A stretch of DNA of 64,000 nt, taken from positions 1 to 64,000 of the forward strand of contig CAMWFQ010000025.1 of NCBI GenBank assembly GCA_947173495.1, read 5' to 3'. How positions within the stretch are numbered: position 1 is the first letter of the stretch; every line of letters begins with the position of its first letter. The position numbers and the translations under genes were made by a program. Origin of the DNA: an uncultured Lachnospiraceae bacterium (lineage in GTDB: Bacteria; Bacillota; Clostridia; Lachnospirales; Lachnospiraceae). This document shows, in pieces, positions 40,723 to 49,798 of this stretch. Under the pieces are notes generated by a model that had not been told where the DNA came from, searched no databases, and worked only from the letters and a program-made list of their open reading frames with translations.

Positions 40723-41535
40723 TTATACAGTCAATACCTGTGACAAAATTTTTGTATTTATTATCTGCCACACTCCTTTGCCAGTCCAGCCGGGACAAAC
40801 AGATCCTGCTGCCTGTTTTGCCCCCGGTGTTGCTGTTTCCACAGCATAACTTTCTCCTGCCGCCATCAACATGCCGATATCATTGTCATTATCACCAAAG
40901 GCCATGGTCTCTTCTCTGCTGATTTGCAGATATTCCTCCAGAAGCTTAAGGCCGTTTCCCTTATCTACTGAGCGATCCATGAAGTCTACCCACTCTTCTC
41001 CCGCCATACATGCTTTTACTTTCTTTTCCCAGGCAGGGATCAGACACGTCTCGCCCAGCCTGCGGATACTTTCTTTCCTGTAAACGGCAATCTTGATGAT
41101 CTCCGCCTCTTCTTCGAGCACATCGCTTACCTGCCTGAAAGCATTGTGGTAGCCATAGGTAAGCAGGTCGATAAACTCCTGATTTCTGCTCTCGATCAGG
41201 CTTCCTCCGGGGGTGGAAACGACGACTTCACATTCTCCGTAGTACGGACGGAGCATTGTTATGATCCCTTCGATATCCTCCCGCTTCATGGGCGTGACCG
41301 ATATTTTTTGGTTCCGGTAACGGATATGAGCCCCGTTTTCTGCGATATAGGCAATGTCATCCGCCACCTCCCTGAAAACATTTCGGAGGCTCTCGTACTG
41401 TCTGCCGCTGGCCGCACAAAAAAGAATTCCTCTTTTCTTTAACTCTTTAATGGCATCTGCCATTTCCGGATACAAATCCGGCGTCGAATCCTGAATCAGG
41501 GTTCCATCCACATCTGATGCGATCAATCGAATCAT
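40723..41535 (-). CDS. Cof-type HAD hydrolase
   Basis: The 270-residue HAD phosphatase of the Cof (IIB) subfamily acts on sugar phosphates or similar small substrates. Motif I is ASDVDGTL (residues 6-13), motif II is CAASGRQ, and motif IV is AFGDNDNDIGML near residue 217. The cap domain lies between motifs II and III. It ends the pheA-DUF815-ppx-ppk-maf string; its role there is not known. Confidence 0.92.
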   Translation of the reverse strand: MIRLIASDVDGTLIQDSTPDLYPEMADAIKELKKRGILFCAASGRQYESLRNVFREVADDIAYIAENGAHIRYRNQKISVTPMKREDIEGIITMLRPYYGECEVVVSTPGGSLIESRNQEFIDLLTYGYHNAFRQVSDVLEEEAEIIKIAVYRKESIRRLGETCLIPAWEKKVKACMAGEEWVDFMDRSVDKGNGLKLLEEYLQISREETMAFGDNDNDIGMLMAAGESYAVETATPGAKQAAGSVCPGWTGKGVWQIINTKILSQVLTV

Positions 41536-41590
41536 CCTCTTTTTCCTGCCTTTTCTTTCTTCTTCAGGACATTTTACCTGCCCTATCTCT

Positions 41591-42202
41591 CTATCCCAGC
41601 GTCAGCAGCTTTTTCATTTCCTGATAAACTCTGCCCAGCGGCAATCCCACTACGTTGTTATAATCGCCGCAGATCTCTCTGATAAAAGCGGCGAATCTGC
41701 CCTGTATTCCGTAAGCGCCTGCCTTATCCAGAGGCTCCCCGGTATTTACATAGTCTGAAATTTCCTTCCGGCTCATGGCATACATGGTCACATCTGTCTT
41801 TTCACAGAAAGTCACCTTTGAAGGAGGCATTCCCGCTTTCTTCCGGCAGATCAGGGTAACCCCTGTATAAACCTGATGCGTATTTCCCTGAAGGGCAGTA
41901 AGCATTCTGACCGCATCCTGTTCATCTGCAGGCTTCCCCATAATCTGCCCATTCAAAGACACTACCGTGTCTGCGCCGATCACCAGAAATCCTTCTCTTT
42001 GTTCCTTCTCCTGGATTTCAAATACATCCTCCGCCTTCATTGCAGAAAGAGCCCTCACCATCTCCGCCGGATCATTGCCCGTTGCTTTTTCTTCTATCCT
42101 GCTGGGAATCACTTCAAATATGCAACCTTCCTGCGGGATTCCGATCTGAGCAAGCAGCTCTCTCCGCCGGGGCGAAGAAGAGGCTAATATCAGTTTATTC
42201 AT
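41591..42202 (-). CDS. maf: Maf nucleoside triphosphate pyrophosphatase
   Basis: The 203-residue Maf protein hydrolyses dTTP/UTP or modified nucleotides. SSSPRRRELL at residues 8-17 and ADTVVSLNGQIMGKP with the catalytic Asp (about 76) are intact, as is the C-terminal GLPLGRVYQEM. It overlaps the ppk stop by eight bases, so translation is coupled. In sporulating Firmicutes Maf is linked to septum control. Confidence 0.94.
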   Translation of the reverse strand: MNKLILASSSPRRRELLAQIGIPQEGCIFEVIPSRIEEKATGNDPAEMVRALSAMKAEDVFEIQEKEQREGFLVIGADTVVSLNGQIMGKPADEQDAVRMLTALQGNTHQVYTGVTLICRKKAGMPPSKVTFCEKTDVTMYAMSRKEISDYVNTGEPLDKAGAYGIQGRFAAFIREICGDYNNVVGLPLGRVYQEMKKLLTLG

Positions 42203-44324
42203 GATGCGTTTCAGGAATAAATACTCTGCTGTTTACCATCTGTTCCTGCTGCCTGACAGCTTCCTTTGCCATATAACAGAATTCCAGCTGAGAATTCACT
42301 GCTCCTTTTTCCTTTCCGCTTACTTTCTCATATACGCCATCCGCTTTCAGAACATGGGCTTTTACGGTATCCTCCAGCTGCATATTCAGTATCGTCATAA
42401 GCTTTTTCTGAAGCTCCGGCCTTTCTATGGGAAACATAATCTCCACCCGCCGCTCCAGATTTCTGGGCATCCAGTCGGCACTTGCACAATAATATTCCGG
42501 TTTCCCACTATTTTCAAAATAGAAAATACGGCTGTGTTCCAGAAAATTCCCTACAATAGAGCGAACCGTGATGTTTTCACCGATTCCCTCAAGGCCTGTT
42601 TTCAGACAGCAGACGCCTCTGACAATCAGTTCGATCTTTACCCCGGCGGCTCCCGCTTCATACAGCGCTCTGATCACATCCTTGTCACAGAGACTGTTCA
42701 CCTTGGCAATAATATGTCCCTCTCTTCCGGAAAGCGCATTTGCCTTTTCTCTCCCTATAAGGAACAGAAAACGCTCTTTCAGCCACAGAGGGGCAAGGGA
42801 AAGCTTGTTCCAGCTTAAGGGTTCCGAATAACCGGAGAGCATATTGAAGACTGCCGTGGCGTCTTCTCCTATGGAAGGCGTACAGGTCAGAAGTCCTACA
42901 TCTGTATACAGCTTTGCTGTAGCATCATTATAATTACCAGTTCCCAGATGAACATACCTTCTGATTCCATCTTCTTCTCTTCTGACCACCAGCGTGATCT
43001 TACTGTGCGTCTTTAATCCCAGCAGTCCATAGATCACATGGCATCCTGCCTTCTCAAGCATTTTGGCCCACACAATGTTGTTTTCTTCATCAAACCTTGC
43101 CTTTAATTCCACCAGAACAGAAACCTGTTTTCCGTTTTCCGCCGCCTGGGCGAGCGCCGCTATGATAGGAGAGTTGCCGCTGACACGATATAGCGTCTGC
43201 TTGATTGCAAGCACATCCTTGTCCCTGGATGCCTGTCTGATGAAGTCCACCACCGGGCTGAACGTTTCATACGGATGAAAAAGCAGAATATCCTTTTCCC
43301 TGATCTTTTCAAAAATATCACACTCTCCCGGAAGATCCGGTACCGGCTGGGGCGGCAGATATCTCTTTTCTTTTAAATGATCAAAACCTTCAAGCCCATA
43401 CATTTTCATAAGAAAGGTGAGATCAAGCGGGCCGTTTATTCTGTAGATCTCATCCTCCGTAACGCCCAGCTCATGTTCTATAATCTCCAGAAGTCTTTCG
43501 TCAATCCCTTCTTCTACCTCCAGCCGGATGGCCTGCCCCCACTGCCTTCTCTTCAGCTGTCGTTCGATTTCCTTGAGAAGATCCTCCGCCTCATCCTCCT
43601 CGATGGTAAGATCTGCATTTCGCATGATGCGAAAAGGATAGGTACATACGATATCGTAATTCAAAAACAATTTATGAATATTTCTCTCTATGATTTCCTC
43701 CAGCAGGATAACCGTTCTTACCTCGCCTTCCCGCACGGGAATCTCCACAATCCGGTTCAGCACACTGGGCACCTGTACGGTTGCAAATTCCAGATCATCA
43801 TCCCCTTCTTTCTTTTTTACCAGTGCCCCCAGATTCAGGGATTTGTTTCTGATCAGCGGAAAGGGCCGGGAAGAATCCACCGCCATGGGCGTCAGTACCG
43901 GATATACATTCTGTTCATAAAATTTATCCACATAGGCGGCTTCTTTTTCCGTAAGATCTTCATGCCGGCAGATTACGCGCAGACCGCTCCCGGGCAGCCT
44001 GGGAAGAAGCTCCTGATTATAGCTTACATACTGCTGGTCTACCAGCTCGTGAGTCACCTGACTTAAAGCTGCGATCTGCTCGCCGGGCGTCATTCCCGAA
44101 ATATCCTCTCGGGTATAACCCGCATGTACCATATCTTTTAGCGACGCCACCCGTACCATAAAAAATTCGTCCAGATTGGAGGCTGTAATACTTAAAAATT
44201 TCAGACGTTCAAACAACGGATTGTTCTCATCTCTTGCTTCGCTCAAAACTCTTTTATTAAATAAGACCCAGCTTAATTCTCTGTTGCTGTAATAGCCTGG
44301 GTCATCATATACGGACGAACTCAT
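42195..44324 (-). CDS. ppk1: Polyphosphate kinase 1
   Basis: The 709-residue enzyme polymerises inorganic polyphosphate from ATP reversibly. N-terminal NRELSWVLFNKRVLSEA, the middle-domain AIKQTLYR and ELKARFDEENNIVWAK, the probable autophosphorylated His in KTHSKITLV, and YVHLGTGNYN are all present. Length is normal. It is directly downstream of the ppx/gppA gene (20 bp), so synthesis and breakdown of polyphosphate are encoded together. AAGGAGAGG precedes the start. Confidence 0.97.
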   Translation of the reverse strand: MSSSVYDDPGYYSNRELSWVLFNKRVLSEARDENNPLFERLKFLSITASNLDEFFMVRVASLKDMVHAGYTREDISGMTPGEQIAALSQVTHELVDQQYVSYNQELLPRLPGSGLRVICRHEDLTEKEAAYVDKFYEQNVYPVLTPMAVDSSRPFPLIRNKSLNLGALVKKKEGDDDLEFATVQVPSVLNRIVEIPVREGEVRTVILLEEIIERNIHKLFLNYDIVCTYPFRIMRNADLTIEEDEAEDLLKEIERQLKRRQWGQAIRLEVEEGIDERLLEIIEHELGVTEDEIYRINGPLDLTFLMKMYGLEGFDHLKEKRYLPPQPVPDLPGECDIFEKIREKDILLFHPYETFSPVVDFIRQASRDKDVLAIKQTLYRVSGNSPIIAALAQAAENGKQVSVLVELKARFDEENNIVWAKMLEKAGCHVIYGLLGLKTHSKITLVVRREEDGIRRYVHLGTGNYNDATAKLYTDVGLLTCTPSIGEDATAVFNMLSGYSEPLSWNKLSLAPLWLKERFLFLIGREKANALSGREGHIIAKVNSLCDKDVIRALYEAGAAGVKIELIVRGVCCLKTGLEGIGENITVRSIVGNFLEHSRIFYFENSGKPEYYCASADWMPRNLERRVEIMFPIERPELQKKLMTILNMQLEDTVKAHVLKADGVYEKVSGKEKGAVNSQLEFCYMAKEAVRQQEQMVNSRVFIPETHHE

Positions 44325-44344
44325 CCTTTTCCTCTCCTTCCTGC

Positions 44345-45949
44345 TTATTGTCTTCTGATCATGGGTCTTATATTATATACTTCCTCAAATAAGCTGGCTC
44401 TTTTCCGGAAAAGCCCTTTTTCCCAGGTAATATCCTCCTGGGTAGTGATTCCTATGATCAATTCATTCTCCTTCAGGGAAATATTTACATTTTTAAATTT
44501 CTGTTTATGACTTCTGTCAAGCCCGTTTGCAAGCCGCAGGATAGACGTCAGCTTTGCAATTTTCAGAAAAGAAGCTTTATCCAGCGAGCTGACATTTCCC
44601 ATGGTGTCATAATAATCAAACTCCATATGGTTATATTTCACTACGTTTGCCACGATCTCTCTCTCCAGGTGGGAAAGTCCGATGATCTCGGTCGCCATGA
44701 TAATGCTGTAAGAGCATTCACCCAGATTTACCATACTGATATATTTGCCGCAGTCGTGTAAAATCGTGGATATCTGCAGGAGAAGACGCTCTCTTCTGCC
44801 CAGTCCGTGCAGTCCCTTCATGCTGTCAAACACAGCAAGTGCGATCTTTTCCAGTGTCTCGCTCCTTTTTTTGCTGCCCCGGTAACGTTTGCTGATGTTC
44901 TGGGCACATGCAATGATATCCTTCTCAAAGTCATGCGCTGCAGAGAGGATCTGCTTCTTCTCCGCATACTCATAGGCAATCCCATCGCACAGTGTTACTC
45001 CCGGAGCCCAGATCTGTTCCGCTCCCATCAAATCCATGATACTGTGTAAAAGCACCATGGAAATATAGAGAAGAAGCATGCTGTCCTCCGCCATATCCAG
45101 GGTTTTGGCCAGTTCGGAGAGACTTTTCGTCCGGCAGATCTCATAAAAGTAATCCATGGTGCGCCTGTCTGCAAATCCTCCTGCAATATTTCTCCTGGCC
45201 CTTACGCCTTCATCCTCTTTCTCATACTCCGGCAGCTTTTCTCCCTCCGCCGGCGCTGCGGATTTTCCTTTCCGCGTCACCAGCCGGGATAGATAATCAT
45301 CTACCACAATAATGCTCTTAATCTCCCGATCCTTTAAATACAGCTTTTTGTAGATGTTCATCTGCGCCTGCGCCATCTCTTCGATAAGCGCCGGATATCT
45401 ACTGATGCCGATATCCATATGGCAGAGCCGCTCCTGGAGCCGCAGAACGCCCAGCCGCATATTCTGGGTAGAAACCAGCGTATCATTATCAAAGAGAGAG
45501 AGCTGTATACTTCCTCCTCCAATATCCAGAATCGCTGTTCCGTTTTCGATGATCCTCTGGAATTCCTCTCCCTGAAAGGCAATAGACTTATAATCCAGAA
45601 AGCGCTGTTCGGAATTGCTCAGGACATCGATATGAAGGCCCGTCCTCTGTTTGATCTGATCAAGCAGGATCGCTCTGTTTTCGGACTCTCTGATGGCACT
45701 GGTGCCATAAGCCTTATAGTCCTCCACCTGATAAGATTTCATTATTCCTGAAAATTCCTTCAGCACCCGGCAGAGCTCATTTGCCCTCTCATAAGAAAGC
45801 TTTCCTGTACTGTAGGTCTCCGTTCCCATATCAATGCTGTAACGGATATGGTCGATCTCCCGCATCCCCCTGGCGCTGGAAACCTCGAAAATTTTCATAG
45901 CCAGCTCATAGGAGCCGATATCAATGGCCGCAAATGTTTTTACAGACAT
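44345..45949 (-). CDS. ppx: Exopolyphosphatase (Ppx/GppA family)
   Basis: The 534-residue protein has the Ppx/GppA actin-fold domain (AAIDIGSYELAMKIFEV at the N terminus, AILDIGGGSIQLSLF near residue 140) and a C-terminal HD-type domain (LLLQISTILHDCGKYIS near residue 390). It should hydrolyse polyphosphate or pppGpp. Between the domains lies a Lys/Glu-rich insert (about 230-255). Its start overlaps the DUF815 gene by ten bases, and ppk1 follows. AAGGAGG precedes the ATG. Confidence 0.93.
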   Translation of the reverse strand: MSVKTFAAIDIGSYELAMKIFEVSSARGMREIDHIRYSIDMGTETYSTGKLSYERANELCRVLKEFSGIMKSYQVEDYKAYGTSAIRESENRAILLDQIKQRTGLHIDVLSNSEQRFLDYKSIAFQGEEFQRIIENGTAILDIGGGSIQLSLFDNDTLVSTQNMRLGVLRLQERLCHMDIGISRYPALIEEMAQAQMNIYKKLYLKDREIKSIIVVDDYLSRLVTRKGKSAAPAEGEKLPEYEKEDEGVRARRNIAGGFADRRTMDYFYEICRTKSLSELAKTLDMAEDSMLLLYISMVLLHSIMDLMGAEQIWAPGVTLCDGIAYEYAEKKQILSAAHDFEKDIIACAQNISKRYRGSKKRSETLEKIALAVFDSMKGLHGLGRRERLLLQISTILHDCGKYISMVNLGECSYSIIMATEIIGLSHLEREIVANVVKYNHMEFDYYDTMGNVSSLDKASFLKIAKLTSILRLANGLDRSHKQKFKNVNISLKENELIIGITTQEDITWEKGLFRKRASLFEEVYNIRPMIRRQ

Positions 45950-47250
45950 GCATCCTCCTTTCTGCCAAGCAGATAATCAATAAACTGCTGGGCACATCTT
46001 CCCGAAAGTCCGCCATGTGCCAGTTCCCACTTATTTGCCTCGAGCAAAAGTTCCTCCTCGGGCATGGCAACGCCATACCGTTCCGCCAGCACTCTGACAA
46101 TATTCTGAAATTCCTTTTTATCAGGAGCGGCAAAAAAGATGGTAACTCCGAAGCGGGAAACCAGAGAGAGCTTTTCCTGTACCGTATCGCCTGCATGCAG
46201 GTCATCCCTTCTGTCCTCTTTGTCCGAAAACTTTTCCCGGATCAGATGGCGTCGGTTGGAAGTGGCGTAGATCAGTACATTTTGAGGCTTTTTCTCCAGT
46301 CCGCCCTCGATCACTGCCTTCAAATACTTATATTCTGTCTCAAAATCCTCAAAACTCAAATCATCCATATAAATGATAAACTTATAATTCCTGTTTTTGA
46401 TCTGGGTAATCACATCGTTCAGATCCTGAAACTGATGCTTGTACAGCTCAATGATCCGAAGCCCCTTTTCATAATATTCATTGGCAATTCCTTTGATGCT
46501 GGAGGATTTTCCCGTACCGGCGTCTCCGAACAGCAGGCAGTTATTGGCACGTCTCCCCTCCACAAAGCTTTCCGTATTTTCAACCAGCTTGCGTTTGGGG
46601 ATCTCATAGCCCACAAGATCATTCAGGTACACATGCGCAATATTTTCAATCGGAACAATTTCCGCTCCTTCCTCCCTGTGAACTACCCGAAACGCCTTGT
46701 GAAGGCCAAACTTGCCCACTCCGTAATCTCTGTAAAATTCCGTCAGTGTCGCCTTCATCTCCTCCGGCGTATGATTTTTCGTGAACCTGACTGCCAGTTC
46801 GCAGATCCGGTCCCTGATGCGGCGGTTGTATACCCTGCTCTCGTCGTCGCTCCGTATATAATCCGTGATCAGTTCAAACCCTTCCACTCCAAGAACACTG
46901 ACCATGTCCGAGAAATCATAATCGAAAAATTCCTTGAATATCACAATATCATGAAGTACCGCCCGGTTAATGGTACCCTGGATTTCTCCCCGGATCTCAC
47001 AGGCTCTGCTGTAACTGTTCTCGTTGTTTACCAGAAGATTCGCCAGATAGCAGTGCCAGAGATTCCCGTAAAATCCATGCCTGCCCGCCATCTCCAAAAG
47101 TCTGTGGATACAGTCATAAAGAAGATACGCCGCCTTCTTTTTCTCGCAGTCCTCTTCTCTGTAATACGTCATAAGCCCTGCCATATCATGCAGAAGGCTT
47201 CCTTCCTCTTTTTCAAACTCCTTGTAAACGATCAGCTCCCGCTCCCTCAT
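45940..47250 (-). CDS. DUF815 AAA-type ATPase
   Basis: The 436-residue protein belongs to the DUF815 family of P-loop ATPases. Walker A is GDAGTGKSS (about residue 235), Walker B is FIIYMDDLSFEDFE, and the sensor region is YATSNRRHLIREKF. A helical domain of about 190 residues precedes the ATPase part. The molecular role is unknown; family members often neighbour ppx/ppk or recombination genes. The Shine-Dalgarno GGAGT is supplied by a family A repeat in the gap to pheA. Confidence 0.85.
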   Translation of the reverse strand: MRERELIVYKEFEKEEGSLLHDMAGLMTYYREEDCEKKKAAYLLYDCIHRLLEMAGRHGFYGNLWHCYLANLLVNNENSYSRACEIRGEIQGTINRAVLHDIVIFKEFFDYDFSDMVSVLGVEGFELITDYIRSDDESRVYNRRIRDRICELAVRFTKNHTPEEMKATLTEFYRDYGVGKFGLHKAFRVVHREEGAEIVPIENIAHVYLNDLVGYEIPKRKLVENTESFVEGRRANNCLLFGDAGTGKSSSIKGIANEYYEKGLRIIELYKHQFQDLNDVITQIKNRNYKFIIYMDDLSFEDFETEYKYLKAVIEGGLEKKPQNVLIYATSNRRHLIREKFSDKEDRRDDLHAGDTVQEKLSLVSRFGVTIFFAAPDKKEFQNIVRVLAERYGVAMPEEELLLEANKWELAHGGLSGRCAQQFIDYLLGRKEDACL

Positions 47251-47260
47251 ATTTTACTCC

Positions 47261-47330
47261 ATTTCTGCGCTGCTTTGTTGCGCAAAGCCATACTATGGCT
47301 AAATCCATAAAATGAATTAACGAGTTTGTG
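47261..47330 (-). repeat. Family A repeat, copy 3
   Basis: Long type with the central insert (ATGGCTAAATCCATAAAATG) but cut at the 5' end, where the pheA stop codon begins, so the outer pairing arm is missing. It ends in AAATGGAGT ahead of the DUF815 start. Confidence 0.85.
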
Positions 47331-47333
47331 TCT

Positions 47334-48458
47334 TCAGTAATTTCCAAGGATCCTCATATTGATGGCTTCTTCCCGGAGTCCTCTCAGCGCATTCTTAACG
47401 GCACTGTCCGACAGATTTCCGTCAAAGTCAACAAAAAATCGGTATTCCCAGTTTCTGCCCTCGATGGGCCGGCTTTCAATCCTGTTCATGTTCAGATTGT
47501 TATAGATGAAATGGGACAGCATATGATAAAGAGAACCGCTCTCATGGGGAACCTCAAAACAAATACTGACTTTTCCGGCATCTTTTAAGAAAATCTTCCG
47601 ATTTGTAACAATAATAAAGCGCGTGGAGTTGGTATCGGAATGGTTGATTCCCTTTGCCAGCACCTCAAGCCCGTAAAGCTTTGCCGCATACTCACCGGCA
47701 ATCGCCGCCATGGTTTTATCCTGTTGCTCTGCCACTTTCCTGGCCGCAAATGCGTTATTCTGCATGCTGATCTGCTGCCAGCTGTATTTGCTTAAGTAGC
47801 GGGCTGACTGCATGAGAGACTGTGGGTGGGAATACACGGTACCGATATCCTCCATTCGCGTTCCCGGACAGGCCATCAGGCAATGCTCGATCTTCATGAT
47901 CTGCTCTCCCACAATATAATTCTCAAATTCCGCCAGAAGATCATAAATTTCACTGACAATCCCCGCTGTGGAATTCTCTATGGGAAGGACGGCATAATCT
48001 GCCCTGCCTTCATCAATGGCGATCATCGCATCCCGGAAGGTATCTACATGAAAACTGTTCACCTCCCCGCCAAAATACTGTACCATAGCTGCCTGGGAAT
48101 AAGCCCCTTCCGCCCCCTGAAACACCACTCTGGCCTTATCCGGATTCAGGCTCTCCACTTCAATGAAAGGGAGGTTGCCCATTCCGCCCCGCTCTGCCAG
48201 AAGGCGGTACTGAAGCTTCCGGCTCATAGACATAATCTGCTCAAACAGCTCTTCAATTCCCCGGCTGTTAAATTCATTGTGTGTAAGCGCTTTTACGCTG
48301 CGAAGCTTCTGCTGCTCCCTCGGCTTGTCAAAAACCGGCTTTCCGGTCTCGATCTTATACTGCGCCACCTGAGAGCATACCTCCATTCGCTTCTCGTATA
48401 AGTCCACAATCTGTTCATCAATTTTATCAAGCTGCCCGCGTAATCTGGTCAAGTCCAT
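47334..48458 (-). CDS. pheA: Bifunctional chorismate mutase/prephenate dehydratase
   Basis: The 374-residue P-protein makes phenylpyruvate from chorismate. An AroQ chorismate mutase domain (about 1-90, LTRLRGQLDKIDEQIVDLYE) is followed by the prephenate dehydratase domain (about 105-285, with AVLPIENSTAG and SDTNSTRFIIV) and an ACT domain (ESRPIEGRNWEYRFFVDF) for feedback control by phenylalanine. Start 48458 is preferred over 48470 because GGGGAT, the end of a family A repeat, then serves as ribosome site and the N terminus matches the family. Transcription should start near 48610. Confidence 0.95.
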   Translation of the reverse strand: MDLTRLRGQLDKIDEQIVDLYEKRMEVCSQVAQYKIETGKPVFDKPREQQKLRSVKALTHNEFNSRGIEELFEQIMSMSRKLQYRLLAERGGMGNLPFIEVESLNPDKARVVFQGAEGAYSQAAMVQYFGGEVNSFHVDTFRDAMIAIDEGRADYAVLPIENSTAGIVSEIYDLLAEFENYIVGEQIMKIEHCLMACPGTRMEDIGTVYSHPQSLMQSARYLSKYSWQQISMQNNAFAARKVAEQQDKTMAAIAGEYAAKLYGLEVLAKGINHSDTNSTRFIIVTNRKIFLKDAGKVSICFEVPHESGSLYHMLSHFIYNNLNMNRIESRPIEGRNWEYRFFVDFDGNLSDSAVKNALRGLREEAINMRILGNY

Positions 48459-48468
48459 ATTTATCCCC

Positions 48469-48600
48469 ATTTCTGCGCCGCTTTGTTGCGCAAAGCCATG
48501 AATGACTTAACGAGTTTGTGGCAAGCAGCGCGCAGACACAAACTTGCAGAGGAAAGATTTGAAAAATCTTTCACTCTTTCCTCTTTTCTGTACCTCGCTT
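48469..48600 (-). repeat. Family A repeat, copy 4
   Basis: Short type without the central insert but with both pairing arms (CTGCGCGCTGCTT and AAGCGGCGCAG, one G-U) and a 5' AT-rich hairpin (GAAAGATT/AATCTTTC). GTTTGTG/CACAAAC offers a competing pairing. It fills most of the predicted 150-nt leader of pheA and ends in AAATGGGG, the ribosome site. Confidence 0.85.
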
Positions 48601-48616
48601 TGTATCGGATTACTTT

Positions 48617-48645
48617 ATTTTATAATAAAAAAAATCTGTATTCAA
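48617..48645 (-). promoter_or_regulatory. Promoter of pheA
   Basis: Minus-strand TTGAAT (48640-48645) and TAAAAT (48617-48622) are 17 bp apart. The predicted start near 48610 places the complete family A element in the leader. Confidence 0.65.
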
Positions 48646-48669
48646 CCCATTCCATTTATAAAAATGCAG

Positions 48670-48698
48670 TTGCACAAAAATTTACCACTCATTATAAT
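48670..48698 (+). promoter_or_regulatory. Promoter of the DUF5050 gene
   Basis: TTGCAC (48670-48675) and TATAAT (48693-48698) are separated by 17 bp, 50 bp upstream of the start codon at 48749. Confidence 0.7.
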
Positions 48699-48748
48699 AA
48701 GAACTGAAGCAGCAACACTTTTAGAATCGGATGAAAGGAACTCTTTTC

Positions 48749-49798
48749 ATGAAAAAGAATCAAAAACTGTTATTTTTTGCAGGCGTTTTCCTGCTTTGTG
48801 TCATTGCCTATCACGGAATTTCCTATTTTATGGACCGTATTCCATCCAATGACATTTCTGTCACCGGAAACACCGCCGGCAATCTGAACAACGGCGGTCT
48901 TTTTGCAGAGGCTGACGGAAAGGTATACTTTTCCAATGCCTACGATAACGGACGCCTCTATTCCATGAATGCAGATGAAACCGGCTTTACCCGGCTGAGC
49001 ACCTCCAGGGCCGGTTCCATCAATGTGGGCGGCAAATACCTTTATTATTATCTGGACAGCTCAGGCTCAGGTTCAGGGCTGGGTTATGTCATCCGTACCT
49101 ATGGCATCTTCCGCTCAAAGCTGAATGGTAAAAAGGCCAAATGTCTGGACCGAAGCGCCGCTGTCACCATGCAGCTGGCCGGAGATTATCTCTACTATCA
49201 GCGCTACAACAACAAGGATTTCACCAAACTTTACAAAATTAAAACCGACAAGAGCGGTCAGCAGCTGGTCTCCGACAATATCATCAATCCGGCCGGCTGC
49301 CACAATGGTATCATCTATTTCAACGGTACCGGCAAAGATCATTATCTCTATGCGCTGGATACCAGAACAGACAATATCTCCACTGTTTACGAAGGAAACC
49401 TGTGGTTTCCTGCCTATCATGATGGCTACATCTATTATATGGATGTCTCCTCCGACTACCGGCTCTGCCGCTACTCTCTCTCTGAAAATGCTGTGGAGGT
49501 TCTTACCCATGACCGGGTAGATACCTTCAATGTAGGAGATTTTAATATTTATTACCAGAAAAATTCCACCGAAAGTCCGGCTCTCATGCGGATGAATCTT
49601 GATGGAAGCAATCCGGAGGTGGTGGCTGAGGGCAATTATGAAAATCTTCATCTTACCTCAAACTATGCCTATTTCAACGCCTTTGGCGCCGAAACTCCCG
49701 TCTATCACACACCTGTGGTCGGCCCTGTGAATGTATCTGTCTTTTCCGCACCTGTCGGTGAGGATGCCCCAAAAGAGACGGACGCAGAAGAAGAATGA
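48749..49798 (+). CDS. Membrane-anchored DUF5050 beta-propeller protein
   Basis: The 349-residue protein has an N-terminal membrane anchor (residues 5-25) and an extracytoplasmic beta-propeller of DUF5050-type repeats, each with a YF/YY strand followed by D and N turns (VYFSNAYDNGRLYSMNAD, IIYFNGTGKDHYLYALD, GYIYYMDVSSDYRLCRYS). Start 48749 has AAAGGA nine bases upstream. Function is unknown; such proteins are thought to sense or bind wall-associated ligands. Its 3' end overlaps the convergent folBK gene by 94 bp. Confidence 0.82.
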   Translation: MKKNQKLLFFAGVFLLCVIAYHGISYFMDRIPSNDISVTGNTAGNLNNGGLFAEADGKVYFSNAYDNGRLYSMNADETGFTRLSTSRAGSINVGGKYLYYYLDSSGSGSGLGYVIRTYGIFRSKLNGKKAKCLDRSAAVTMQLAGDYLYYQRYNNKDFTKLYKIKTDKSGQQLVSDNIINPAGCHNGIIYFNGTGKDHYLYALDTRTDNISTVYEGNLWFPAYHDGYIYYMDVSSDYRLCRYSLSENAVEVLTHDRVDTFNVGDFNIYYQKNSTESPALMRMNLDGSNPEVVAEGNYENLHLTSNYAYFNAFGAETPVYHTPVVGPVNVSVFSAPVGEDAPKETDAEEE

